NCBI GenBank assembly: GCA_021401465.1
Contig: JADDMT010000004.1
Location: forward strand, 558,001 to 622,000
Reading direction: 5' to 3'
Origin: Teratosphaeria epicoccoides
Taxonomy: Eukaryota > Ascomycota > Dothideomycetes > Mycosphaerellales > Teratosphaeriaceae
DNA length: 64,000 nt
Shown: positions 30,741 through 42,473 of the stretch, piece after piece
How the letters are laid out: each line of letters starts with the position of its first letter
Numbering within the stretch: position 1 is the stretch's first letter
Notes under the pieces: generated by a model
Told to the model about the DNA's origin: nothing
Databases searched by the model: none
Seen by the model: only the letters and a program-made list of their open reading frames with translations
Made by a program: the position numbers and the translations under genes

Positions 30741-32030
30741 TCAGTCTACGTCCCGTCCACTCCTCCTATCCCCTGCTAACCTCCGCTCCAGCCCCACGTT
30801 TTCGGCTGCGCGACGCACACCACCCACAAATCTCCCTTGGTCGGATCTGCGCTTCTCATCGTATTCCTGCTGCTGCGCTTCCTTTGCCGCGATGTCGGCG
30901 AGCCTGTCCTTGCGACCTGACTCCATTTCCGACGCGTTGGACATCATCGCCGCGAGTTTAGCAGCACGGTCGTCTTCGTCGTTGCCCTCCTTTGTTTGGT
31001 CAGCAGGCGAGATATAGGACTTGCGCCTTCGATCGGGAGATAGCGTTCTGCTCCGGCTGCGATGAGGACGCTCATGCTTGCGAGTCTCACTCCTATGTTT
31101 GTATGGCGAGCGGGAGCGAGAGATTGACGAGCCAGACCTGCGAGTGCTGGGGTATGAGCGCCGGCGGCTCTCGTGCTCCTCGTGATCGCGGCGTCTTCGA
31201 GGCGATCTAGATCGGGAATAGTATTCGTCACGGCGTCTATTAGACGGCGAGCGGGATTCGCTGTAGGCACGCTCTCGCCGTGAACGGTGGCGACGGTCGT
31301 CTCGATCCTCATCTCGCCTTCTTCTTGGCGATCTGGAGCGAGAGCGGCCATGATCGCGCTCGCGGTGTGAACGGTGACGTCTCGACCTTTTGTCGTCATC
31401 CTCGTCACTATACCGTCTGCGCTTGCGTCTGTGGCCATCGCCGTCTCGGTGCCGGTGCCTGTGCCCGTGGCTCCAATGTTTGCGGTCGCGATCTTTGCCG
31501 TCATCTTCTGTCTGACCAGCAGCCTGTAAGATTGCTCTTCTTCTCGTAGGGTCACTCATCATAGCCTCGTAAGCAGCCTGCTCCTGCTTCTTGATAGCGA
31601 GCATAGGGTCATTCGAGATTTTGTTCACAACATCGCGTGCACTATTCGCGTTCGAGTTTAATGCCATGAACCCTTCCTGACCAGCGTCCTTCTTCAAATT
31701 CTCGGTTTCTGGTCGCTTAACAAGACCGTCGAGTCTGCGCTTCCCAAGGAGATAACCTTCCATTTCCTCGCTAACGCCGCCAACACCTGGCCCGCCAGAT
31801 CCAGGTCCATTGTACATCCAGTCAACGCGCTGCACGCGCTTCTTACCACCGGCTTCTTCTTGAAGCCGTTGAAGTTCTTCGACCGCGCGTTCCTCTGCGC
31901 GCTCCTTCTGGACTTGCTCAATTTTCTTGCGCTCATCCAGTGCTTTCTTTTCTTCATCGTACACCCGCCGCTGATTTGACATGACAGCGGGGTGCCATGA
32001 CTTTTTGTTGTTGAGATCGCCGCCTCCCAT
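30741..32030 (-). CDS. CWC25: Pre-mRNA splicing factor Cwc25
   Basis: Single exon, 429 aa. The N-terminal Cir_N-type start MGGGDLNNKKSWHPAVMSNQ and the following block (WMYNGPGSGG near residue 72, MEGYLLGKRRLDGLV) define the family. The rest is an Arg/Ser/Asp-rich tail with many RSRSPRR-type repeats, giving an RS-domain character. Cwc25 joins the spliceosome just before step 1 and holds the branch helix in the active centre. Its tail ends with RFVGGVRRAAENVGLERRLA, a conserved end in filamentous fungi. The gene is divergent from CSN2, with 523 bp between starts. Confidence 0.9.
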   Translation of the reverse strand: MGGGDLNNKKSWHPAVMSNQRRVYDEEKKALDERKKIEQVQKERAEERAVEELQRLQEEAGGKKRVQRVDWMYNGPGSGGPGVGGVSEEMEGYLLGKRRLDGLVKRPETENLKKDAGQEGFMALNSNANSARDVVNKISNDPMLAIKKQEQAAYEAMMSDPTRRRAILQAAGQTEDDGKDRDRKHWSHGHRHRHRDGDGHRRKRRRYSDEDDDKRSRRHRSHRERDHGRSRSRSPRRRRDEDRDDRRHRSRRERAYSESRSPSNRRRDEYYSRSRSPRRRRDHEEHESRRRSYPSTRRSGSSISRSRSPYKHRSETRKHERPHRSRSRTLSPDRRRKSYISPADQTKEGNDEDDRAAKLAAMMSNASEMESGRKDRLADIAAKEAQQQEYDEKRRSDQGRFVGGVRRAAENVGLERRLAGDRRSGRDVD

Positions 32031-32553
32031 GGTTGCGGTATTATCGACGATTCACAGATGGAAGATGCAGCCTTGCACCACTGTTTTGTCAGATGCGATA
32101 GGACAAGACGTCCTATCCTGGTAGCCACTCCGCAGCGTAGTGCCAACTGCGTCCGTACAAGATCTGGTAGCGACTAGAGCGCAGTCAAATATGGTCCAAG
32201 GTCCGCAGCCTAGGTCCAAGGCCGGGGACAGCATTGTTGATGATCACGCAAAGTGAAAGGTGTGGCACTCAAAAGTGAAAGTCGCCGTCAAGAGGCGGCT
32301 GTGTCCCGCACTTGACTCGCGCACCGTACCGCGCGTGGGCAACGCCTAAAGCTTCGAGAGCTTCCAGGCTTCGAATCGAAACGCCAGCCAAAAGAGAAAC
32401 ATCTCGCACACATCAAAGCTTGGATCAAGCCAAACAGTCGTCAATTCGATGGAAACGGAGCATAAGCTGGCATCGCAGTACCGAAACACATCAATATAGC
32501 ATATAAACTAGTGCTCGATCAACCACAGGACTTCCCGAGCAATACTATCCAAT
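32031..32553. other. Divergent promoter region of CWC25 and CSN2
   Basis: No gene recognised. The 523 bp serve as upstream region for both flanking genes. Confidence 0.5.
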
Positions 32554-34225
32554 ATGTCTGACGACGATGATTTCATGCAAGACTCCGACAACGAGAACTA
32601 CGACTTCGAGTACGACGATGATGAAGGCGACGAGGACAATGAGGCAAGCGTGGACGTGGAGAACAAATACTACAACGCCAAGCAGATGAAGGCGGACGAT
32701 CCGGAAGATGCTATCGAGGAATTTCTCGGCGTCCCTGCTCTAGAGTCAGAAAAGGGAGATTGGGGCTTCAAAGGTCTGAAACAAGCCATCAAGCTGGAGT
32801 TCAAGCTGGGCCGCTATGACAAGGTCAGCTTCGCAATCTGAACGATTTCAGCCGACTCGGACTGACTGCCGATTCGCAGGCTGTCGAGCATTACACGGAG
32901 CTTCTCACGTACGTCAAATCTGCCGTCACCCGGAACTACTCCGAGAAGTCGATAAACAACATGCTGGACTTCATCGAGAAGAACGCCGAGGACGAAGCGG
33001 CAAATGATTGCATGGAGAAGTTCTACTCGCAGACCCTCGAGTCGTTCCAAGCCACGAACAATGAGAGGTTGTGGTTGTCAACGAATACCAAGCTTGCACG
33101 ATTGTGGCTGGCCCAAAAGGACTACTCCCGCTTGACAGAGAAGTGTCGCGAGCTCCACAAGGCGTGTCAGAGAGAGGATGGGTCCGATGACCCAAGCAAA
33201 GGCACATACTCCATGGAAGCCTATGCACTCGAGATCCAGATGTATGCGGAGACCAGGAACAACAAGCGTCTGAAGGTATGACAAATCTGCTGGCACCAAC
33301 TACCAGGACGAGACTGACTTTACCAGGGGTTATACGAGCGTGCGTTGCAAGTCAAGTCGGCGGTGCCACATCCCAAGATCATGGGCGTCATTCGCGAGTG
33401 CGGTGGCAAGATGTACATGAGCGAAGGTGAGTCAATGCAAGGGATGCACTGCACCTGATCACGCGCGCTGATGACCGATCAGAGAATTGGAAGATGGCTC
33501 AGAGCGACTTCTTTGAATCGTTCCGCAATTACGACGAAGCTGGTTCGCTACAACGTATCCAGGTGTTGAAGTATCTGGTTCTCACTACCATGCTGATGGG
33601 CTCTGACATCAACCCCTTCGAGTCTCAGGAGACCAAGCCATACAAAAACGACCCGCGCATTGCGGCTATGACGGAGCTCGTTGATGCGTATCAGAGGGAT
33701 GATATCCATCAATATGAGAACGTTCTGAGAAGGAATCAAGATCTTCTTGCAGATCCTTTCATTGCCGAAAACATCGACGAAGTCACACGCAGCATGCGCA
33801 CCAAAGCAGTCGTCAAGCTGGTTGCGCCATACACGCGTTTCCGCCTCGACTTCATTGCGAAGAAGCTCGACATCGACCTTGACGAGGTTCAAGATATCGT
33901 AGGATTCTTAATCATGGACCAGAAGCTGCGTGGCAAGATCAATCAGGACGCCGGGACGGTCGAGATTGAGAGCCGCTCTGATCAAGACCGCATGCACACT
34001 GTGGCTGATTGGACGAAGGCCATTCGGTCACTCGCCTCATTCGTGCTGAATGAAGGAGACGGGTTCAAGAGCGATGACAGCGGATCCGCCCCCATGGGAG
34101 CCGGTGGCGTTCCTCTCACCGCTACGTCGGATATCCTTAATATTGCTGCCCAGGGACGTGGCGGTGGTCCAGGCGGAGGGAAGAGGAAAGGTCGTGTGAC
34201 GTTCGGTGGGAGAGCGCTTGGTTGA
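32554..34225 (+). CDS. CSN2: COP9 signalosome subunit 2
   Basis: Four exons, 32554-32823, 32880-33275, 33327-33426 and 33483-34225, give 502 aa. Introns are 56, 51 and 56 nt. The protein opens with an acidic block (MSDDDDFMQDSDNENYDFEY) that is diagnostic for Csn2, then TPR-like helices from about residue 45 (NKYYNAKQMKADDPEDAIEEF) and a PCI domain at about 330-440 (PYTRFRLDFIAKKLDIDLDE is part of its winged helix). The tail is Gly-rich and basic (GRGGGPGGGKRKGR). In the signalosome Csn2 binds the cullin and helps remove NEDD8 from cullin-RING ligases, which in filamentous fungi affects development and light response. Confidence 0.93.
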
Positions 34226-36923
34226 TGCTTGAAAGGTCTCATGCGGTGTGTATGACTTGCAGTGGCGGACAGCGAGCATCCCGGCTTGTGGGATTGTCAA
34301 CCTCGCGAATCGCGCCTCATGCGACATTCACGGGTTATGGTGGGCGCCAACGAAGAGCGCCAAGGGGATCCGATCGCACTGCCGACCTTTCGGGAAATGG
34401 CAGGTAGGCCCACGAAGGATTTGGAAGCAGAGTATTTCTTGATCCTTCATCAGCTGAGGGCAATGTGACGCGGGTGGGGCGCTGCTTGCCGACTGGCAGC
34501 AGACAGCATGACTATGATCAGATGAAAGCATTACATGACTTATTGGCCGTCAGCCTACCGCCAGCCCGTCGAGATCCTCCCGGTGCAGATAGAGAATATG
34601 ATGGCGCGCCACTTAGCATTGCGACAGCGTCACACGCAGGGCTTAACGCGGCGTCGAGAAACTGGGGCTTACCGTTGCACCGGTCCCGTCGTGTGCATGT
34701 GTCTTGCGCAAGGACCCAAGATGTTCAGCCGGCATCCTGGAGCCCTTCTGTCCGGATATCTTCGGCCGCTGTCGTGCTGGTGATACAGAAGTTGGGTTTA
34801 GTGACACTTGGGTGCGCGCGAAATTCCGTGGGTCTCTCTTTCTCCACTGGAGCTCTACTAGCTTTTACTGTTCCTGCAGCGATGTTGAGGTTTGCGCAGA
34901 GTCGACCGTAATACTGTCCGGTTTGCTTTTCTTACGCGGTTAGAGATGCCGCGCTGTGGCTCTGGTATCAAGACCGCTCGCTCGCGTGCGTGCAAGCCAG
35001 GTGCGCGGATATGATTCGAGCAAATCACGCCCAACGTGCAACCCTTCGGAAATCACCATTGCTACGTTCTCTTTCTGCTTGGTAAATTCTCCGTGGCGTT
35101 CGCAGGCACCCGATGTCGCATGGATTTGACCTAGTCCTTGCTTGCGGAGAGCGCCTCCGCGTGCAACAAGCGAGAGGGCCTGCCGTGCAGAGGTGGGCAC
35201 AGCCTGGCCAGTGATCCAGATTGCCGGATCCCGTGAGAGATGCTAACCCCACTCTGGTGGGTTTGGGAAAAGTCCAGCTGTTTGTTACTCGTCGCACATT
35301 TCGTCCTGAGCGTCGTCCTTTGTGAACACAAGATCGGCTTCAAGAATGCTTGTGATTGTTGGCGGACGATGCTTCAAGTTGATAAGAGTCAGTCCATGCA
35401 TTTCACCGCACGACGGACGAGGATCACGGCCATCTCATTTGAACGGCGCGCGCCACCTCGTGTTCGACGAGATCAGGTCAACGACAGACAACCTAATGCT
35501 CGAGATCGCCGACGCCTCACGCTACCCATGCTGCACCACAAGTGGCGTTCCCAGTAACCAGTCCACTATCGACGCGGGCACAGCATCATCTTACTTATGA
35601 GACACAGCACTATTGACTGACAGTAGCCCGTGTGCCCATCAGGCTCGTCAGCGTTACTGCCTATGCTTCCCCGGCCCCAAGTGCTGCCCGTCTCACACCA
35701 AGGCTTGCCTGGATCGTTTTATCTGCATGAGGCTTCACGTTGGTGCATGGGAGGATTGCCAGTCGTTTCTATAAGCTCGTCAGCTGGCGTGAATAGTGAC
35801 GAGGGCAAATTTTACACGGTTCAGGCAGTTGCGCGTCGGCATTGCTTGCGTTTCGTCGTCTTCGACCATGCCAATAATCCTTCGGCCTGACCTGTCATGT
35901 GAGCGAAGCGTCATGGGCCATCGGGACATGTTTGACTGCAGCCAAGACGTGATCTGATCGCCCTCCCCAATTTCTGCTCTGTGTACCCCATAAACTCGTG
36001 CCGTGAGGCGTGTATTCCTGTGCGGCGGAGCGGTTACGCTTACGGTACCTGGCATGGAACATTCATTCGATGCGATTGAGCGAAGGCCAGATAGGCTGCA
36101 CTCGTAGGAAGACGGAGTCTCCACTACTCATGATTCAAGACCAAGCGAAAGCTCAGCTCAATTCCGGTGCTGCCGAAGTGAGCAGAGAAATGTAGACCCC
36201 TGGTGGAGGCGTTCGTCTCCGACTGCCGCTGCAGGTGGATCTGAGTAGATGCGTGATCGTATATCTGTGTCTGGGTCCGCAGTTCTGCTGCGTCGTGCAC
36301 TGCTTGCTGCTGCTTGTCTCCAACAAGAGTCCCAGCACCCCGGTCAGACCTGCGTTGTTGCAGGTTACTCGACAGCAAGGAAGAACCGCCCTCTCTTCTC
36401 TGTCACCCACCCATCCAGACTCTGCAGCGCAGTCCGAGTCTCCGAGCGAGCGAGGCAAAGCTCTGTACGTACCTTTCTTCTACTGCATGTTTGCTCGGCT
36501 GCCATTGCGCTGAGGGGTCGTCTTGATGCTGAATTCCTCTTTCCAACGTTGCTGACACTGCTTCGCTGTCGCCAGGGGACAACCCGATGCCCTACCATCT
36601 CCGAACACAGGCTTGAGCATACTGCTGGTTGGTCCCAGCGCTTGCACTGTTTATGCAGCTGGTCGTCGCCATTGTTGCGGAGCCCCAGCGGTCTGGAGAT
36701 TGCAACACTGGACTGTGCCTTGAACAACACCACATTCCAGTGTCTGCCTTCTGCTAATATCGCCACATCACCTCATCGACTAGTCCATTTGCTCATCATT
36801 GACTGACAGCTCTCACTAGCAGACAGTGCACATTATTATTGCAGCAACAGACTGGATCGGCGACGAAATTGCCCCACTTGTTTGCTCTAGCTTGGGCTGC
36901 CTAGCCCGAATTTGCCTGTGAGG
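34226..36923. other. 2.7-kb stretch without a recognised gene
   Basis: Open frames are short, overlap on several frames and do not resemble known families. Part of it may be the long 5' leader of the otubain gene. No repeat family, RNA gene or decayed gene was recognised by eye. Confidence 0.45.
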
Positions 36924-38849
36924 ATGAACCGCCAACCTGTGGCTACCGCCTCCAGCTTCTACGGCCACCTTTACGCGCCTCAAAACGCGGCCAACGAAGG
37001 ACATTACCATGAGCCAGCGTATGCTTCCTCACTTGGATACCGTCCGTTGCAACTGTCATTGCAACAGCAGCATCAGCCCTCACCGGAGCACCTTGGGCTA
37101 GCGGCATCGTTTCACCACCCCAGCTTCCGGCCCCATCCACAGCAACAACAAACAGCCTCATCTCCACTTACGCTGCGGACACCTCGTCATAGCCGCCGTC
37201 AAATGCAGCAAGGCAGCATGGCCTTGCCCAATATGAGTGAGGAGGAACAAGCGCAGTTCCAAGAACTAAGCAACAAATACGAACCTGAAGTGACTGTAAG
37301 CGAGAATTTTGACATCATTATTAAAGTTGCGCCAGCTTTCTGGAGAGAAACAGTGCGCTGACCAGAGCTCGATACAGGGACCACTCGTGGGTCAGCGCGA
37401 GACGAGTACCAACATCACAACTGAGTACGCTGCTGCAGATCCAGTCTACCAAGCAAAGACTGCCGTAGGAAATTGCATCTGCACATGCCTGCTGATAGAT
37501 TGACTGACAATTGCTCAGAATCTGCCACAGAAGTATTCGCACTATCGTACAGTCAGAGGCGATGGACGATGCGGATGGCGAGCCATCGGCTTTGGATATC
37601 TCGAAACTCTCATTCATTTCGGCGACAATGGGAAGTTCTTGGAGGAGGAAGTACGCCTTAAATCGCTGACGAACATACTCATTGCTGCGGGCTACAGCCA
37701 AGACTTATTCGAAGACTTCGCCGATGAAACCTACGAATTGTTAAGAAAGGTCGCGGCGGCACTGCAGACTGGTACAGCAGAGGCTGTCCTTCATGAAGCG
37801 TTCAACGACGAGACAACTCAAAACTACATTATCACCCATCTAAGGGTAGGTTGTGATCTGGAACCGTCGTATGGACTTGTGCTGACTTTGACAGCTTCTT
37901 ACCGCAGCTTGGATGAAGACACGCCCTGGCGACTACGCACCCTGGCTGATTGCGCAGACCGTGGAGCAGTTCTGCGAGAATCAGGTCATGCCAATGGCTG
38001 CCGAGATCGACAACGTGAGCATGATGGCCCTGAAAGATGTGCTCCTCTCGCCGGCTGGCCTTGCTATTGAAGTGCTCTACCTTGACCGTACGGAAGGCAG
38101 CGAGGTCAACATGCACCGCTTCGATCCCGTTGGACACCACGTGACCATCGGAACCATCCGCCTCCTCTATCGCCCTGGACACTACGACATTCTGTACAAG
38201 ACCGAAGATCTACCTGAAAGTGTGAATCCGGTGACATATTTGCACTATGCGACCAGCCACCATTACGAGCCAGTTCAGGATCTTGGTGTTTCGGACTTCA
38301 TGACGATGATCCCGGGTATGTCATACGCAAGCCCAAGCTCGGGATGGATGTCGGGCTCGGGCTATGCCTCAGACCTGTTCGCGTCGACCACCACGCAGCA
38401 GTGCGCGCAGAGCGTAACCACCCCAGTCACTCCCGCCTCTCAGCCGCAACATCAGGCGCAACCATCGCAGTACATGCCACCAACACCTTCTCAGCTTGTG
38501 GCGCCGCCTCTTCATATGCCACAGGAAATGGCGATACGGACTGTTCCACATGCCACCCTTGCGCCTCCATCCTTCCAAAGTCAGCTATCAGGACCTTTCA
38601 GACCGTCGATGTGGGAGCTGGAACCTGACTTCATGCACGCCACGTCCCAGTCTCTGCCGTTCCAGACTTCGATCTTCAAGAACTCACAGTGAGTCGCTTC
38701 CTGATGAGGCCCTGTATAGTAACATGCTAATACGATACAGCTTCAACACTGCCCACTTTCTCAATCCGGACTTCCAGCCAGAGGAATGGAAACCCGACGA
38801 CGAGTACGTGACATCGAGCAACAACAAAGGCTGTCGTCATAAAGGATGA
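36924..38849 (+). CDS. Otubain-type deubiquitinase (peptidase C65)
   Basis: Five exons, 36924-37295, 37378-37464, 37519-37845, 37895-38688 and 38741-38849, give 562 aa. Introns are 82, 54, 49 and 52 nt with CTGAC or CTAAT branch sites. The catalytic Asp-Gly-x-Cys motif is RGDGRCGWRA with Asp168 and Cys171, and the His motif is LYRPGHYDILY with His358. PGDYAPWLIAQTVEQFCENQ matches the C65 core. The N-terminus (about 110 residues) is Gln/His/Pro-rich and the C-terminal 190 residues are Ser/Pro/Gln-rich; both are longer than in animal otubains but usual for fungi. Otubains cut ubiquitin chains, often Lys48-linked. Substrate and location are not evident. Confidence 0.88.
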
Positions 38850-39912
38850 CCGGTCGTCTCTTGGTAACGATCCACAAATGCAACAGCGGTTGCACCTTCG
38901 CATGCCGGCGGTCCATGCTCACGATGGTGACCCATGGCCGTCACTCGTTCGGGTGGCCTACGCCGAGTGCGTCGTACGCAAGGGACGGGACTTTGCATTA
39001 GCTTAGCCCCACCACATACCCGATCCTCCGACCTCCACACGCTCATTTACCGGTACTAGGGCTTCATGTATCTGTATTTTAATCAATGCGGTGCGATGCA
39101 ACAAGCTCTCACGGACGGCTAACGACGGCTTACGATCAAAGACCTATCCACCTCAGGGTACCCTAGCATGAGCACGAATTACCTATCGATATACTACGAG
39201 ATACACTTCGACAGCTAATCACCAGGCCCTATCTTACGAGCAAACATGGTACCACAGCATCGTATCATGGATCATTGCGCAGGCAGGAGCAAGAAGCGGC
39301 ATGCATCTCGGCGCCGGCAAGGTTCTGAGATGGCTTTGATCGGTCAAAAGGACACAAAAGGAAGGACTTGCTGCATTCTGCGATGGCGGTGGGAGGTGGG
39401 CAGAGTAAGGCGTATGCCTGACCAGGGGTTAGGCCGAAGCGGCCAAAGGATTCCGGTAGCCATCAATACTGCTGTACATTTTCCACAAGCAGCATGACTT
39501 AGACAATAGAATGATAATACCATCTACATCTTCACATTCTCTGAACGATCGACAGAGTTTTCACCGCTCTAGGCGTCTCAGACGTGCAGCTGGCCTTGGC
39601 TGTGTTTTGTTTGCGAAAATGACTCTTGCATGACTGATCATCAATAGTCGTCAAAAGGAACGAGTCGACATCGTGAGAGTCTATGTGATGACTGTGAAAG
39701 CGAATCGAGTGGTCAAACGTGAACGGGGAGTGAACGGAAAGCCCCGAAACATCTTGGCGCCGAGCGGGCCGTGTGCTGCTCGAAAAGCTTTGCCAATCTA
39801 CGCCTTTCGAACATCATCACTGTTGCTCAGAACCCGACGACATCACCGAAGTCCATTAGAACATCGACAAAGACACATAAAGCAGCATTAGAAAGACGGT
39901 GTTACAGTCAAC
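38850..39912. other. Intergenic stretch between otubain and eS27
   Basis: No gene recognised. The last part is the eS27 promoter and leader. Confidence 0.5.
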
Positions 39913-40398
39913 ATGGTCAGTTTGCAGTGATTGAGAATCCAGGAAGATGCGGTGGCAAGAAATGTGTTGAAGAAAGCACACGACAGTCGCGGATGCTGCA
40001 AGATGTGCTGGGACACCTGGAGAGCGCCAAAAGCATCTGTCTTGGGGTCGGGCAGATATAACTCAAGGGCAGAAATGCTGATCGCAAGGTGTATAGGTTC
40101 TCGCAGTCGATCTTCTCAACCCAACCCCGCAGGCCGAGGCCCGCAAGCACAAGTTAAAGGTATGCCACACACTCATCACCAGAAAGCGGTTGCCGCCATC
40201 TAACGATCTCCCTAGACTTTGGTTCCAGGACCACGCTCTTTCTTCATGGACGTCAAGTGCCCCGGTTGCTTCACCATCACCACCGTCTTCTCGCACGCCC
40301 AAACCGTCGTAGTCTGCGCCGGCTGCTCACAGGTTCTCTGCCAGCCAACTGGTGGCAAGGCTAGGCTCACCGAGGGCTGCTCTTTTCGGAGGAAGTAG
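39913..40398 (+). CDS. RPS27: 40S ribosomal protein eS27
   Basis: Three coding exons, 39913-39915, 40097-40159 and 40216-40398, give 82 aa, the normal length. The first coding exon holds only the start codon; the 181-nt intron begins GTCAGT and ends TATAG, and the second intron is 56 nt with CTAAC. The protein starts MVLAVDLLNPTPQAEARKHK and has a zinc ribbon with Cys37, Cys40, Cys56 and Cys59 (KCPGCF and VCAGCS), ending GGKARLTEGCSFRRK. It sits on the small ribosomal subunit. Splitting right after the ATG is common in fungal ribosomal protein genes and supports the chosen start. Confidence 0.93.
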
Positions 40399-41178
40399 AC
40401 GACTCTTCCGCGACTTGCTGAGATAGAGTGAAGGAGGATATGGAGACGGAGCGGGTGAGCTGGCATGACGACATCAGGTCAGGCTAAAACGGTGCCAAAA
40501 TAACGTGCACTACCATGATTTCGTGGCGCACAACATGCAAATGTTATTCGATGGAATTTGCGGAGTGCGTGTAGCAGCAGCATTGGAGGCGAGGTGGATA
40601 CTACGACCGGCGAATCTCTGTCTATGCATCACCGGCATGAATGAGGGGTGAGGATACCGGGGTGGGAGGTTGACATCGAGGAGTCCTACCCTTGCTGTTT
40701 CTTCTTGATGTACTCCAGCGGCAATCAGAAGAAACAATAAATCCAACGTTGGATGTTCTGTTGTTGTTCATCTGCTATGTGTCACGTGATCGTCACGAAG
40801 CACAATTGTACTCGCCCTTCCGCACCGGAACGCACCCACGCCGGCCTGACACGCTTGCGTGAAACAACCCACATACTGCTGCTTCTTATGAGTATCGCTA
40901 ATAATGTACTGACACGAAAAACTCAGCAGTCTCAGCAGATCGCTTCAACGACCTGCAGCTCAGGTTGTCACAGAAGGTTTGCACTCAACCTGGAACGCGT
41001 CTGCACCGTGTGCAGCCCGCGTGCTTGCTAATGTTGCCTCGACATGAATGTTCTTTCTCCTTGACTTGGCTGTCGACTTCTGACTTTGGCTTTCCGTTTG
41101 GCTTGACACACCGGTCGCAATCGTACCCTTGGCGCGGTAAGCGTAGCAGCGAAGGCCTCAAACCCGCTGCTCTCAGCC
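40399..41178. other. Intergenic stretch between eS27 and the aldolase gene
   Basis: No gene or repeat recognised. Confidence 0.5.
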
Positions 41179-42157
41179 ATGGCGGCTTGTAACGAGCTGC
41201 CAGTATGGCCGCACCCTGCTCCTGGATCACCTGAGCAGACCACAGGCCAAGCAGACGATGCGAGCGAGATCGTGATCCGCTATACGGATGATGCTTGGGC
41301 GTCCTTCATTGAAGCCGTGAACATAGAGGTGGACACAGGAAGAAGATACGACAGACCACAATTGGGCAGCAGGCAATTCGCAAAAACCATCGATCATACC
41401 CTTCTGAGACTCGAGGCCACGGGTGCTCAGATTGACTCTTTGTGCTCGGAAGCACGAGTCGACGAATTCGCAGTAGGCGTTCCTTCCCATTTGCGTCTAC
41501 AGCCGACACCCGATGCACGACACTGACTCGCATTTCCGACAGACCGTCTGCGTACGCTCGAAATTCGCTGCAAGAGCGGTGTCTAACCTCAAGGGCTGCG
41601 GAGTCAAAGTCGCGAGTGTCATCGGGTTCCACGAGGGAACATACGACCTTGACTACAAAGCCCGGGAGACGAAGGAAAGTCTCGATGGCGGAGCTGAGGA
41701 GCTCGATGTAGTATTGAACTACGAGGAACTGAAGCAGCGGAAATATACTGCCGTTTTCAACGAGCTGTCCACGCTTCGTAAACAGGCTGCTCACCCCATC
41801 TTGCTCAAGCTCATTCTTGAGACGAGTCAACTGAGCCGCGGGCACATCGTGGCAGCGTGCTGTATGGCAGCGGCTGCCAATTTCGATTTCGTGAAGACGT
41901 CTACCGGATTCAATGGCCACGGCGCTCGTGAGCAGGATGTGAGGTTGATGGCTGCTTGTTGCGAGAAGTTGGCACGAGCCAGCAGAGGACGACAGATGCG
42001 AGTCAAAGCCAGCGGAGGGATCAGGACCGTGGAAGATGCGGTGCAGATGCTTGAAGCCGGAGCGTCGAGATTGGGGACCAGTGGCAGTGTGTCGATTGTT
42101 AAGGAGGGCAGAGATGCGGCAGAGAAAGGTGTCAACGGTGCCGAAAATGGTTCGTAG
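41179..42157 (+). CDS. Deoxyribose-phosphate aldolase (DeoC/DERA)
   Basis: Two exons, 41179-41472 and 41543-42157, give 302 aa; the 70-nt intron has GTAGGC, ACTGAC and CGACAG. The TIM-barrel enzyme splits 2-deoxyribose 5-phosphate into glyceraldehyde 3-phosphate and acetaldehyde. Key sites are readable: the Schiff-base lysine Lys216 in FDFVKTSTGF, the second lysine Lys253 in RVKASGGI, and Asp153 in EELDVVLNY. AKTIDHTLLRLEATGAQID is the typical barrel start, preceded by about 65 extra N-terminal residues not needed for the fold. The enzyme is expected in the cytosol and in nucleoside salvage. Confidence 0.92.
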
Positions 42158-42473
42158 TCTCCTGGACTGGCGACGAGCTTCATCAATAAATTACTCAGAG
42201 CACACCAAGCTCTCCAATCCCCGACTTGGCCGTACTCTGCAGAATTGAAAATGGCAAGTTCATGAAAACATCAAGTCCTTGTCCCGTTGGACACATTTGC
42301 ACGCGTCGCGGATGATTGCTGGACTGACACACCGTGGCATCATTTCTTCTCAGCATGCTCCTAGCCAACGTAGGTCATCGAACTCGTGCTTTATATTTGA
42401 ACAACAATCGCTCACGGGGTATACGATACAAGTCAGCCAAAAAGGCCTCCGGTATGCACGTCCTCAGTACCCC
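42158..42473. other. Short convergent intergenic region
   Basis: Lies between the 3' ends of the aldolase and TFC4 genes; nothing recognised. Confidence 0.5.
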
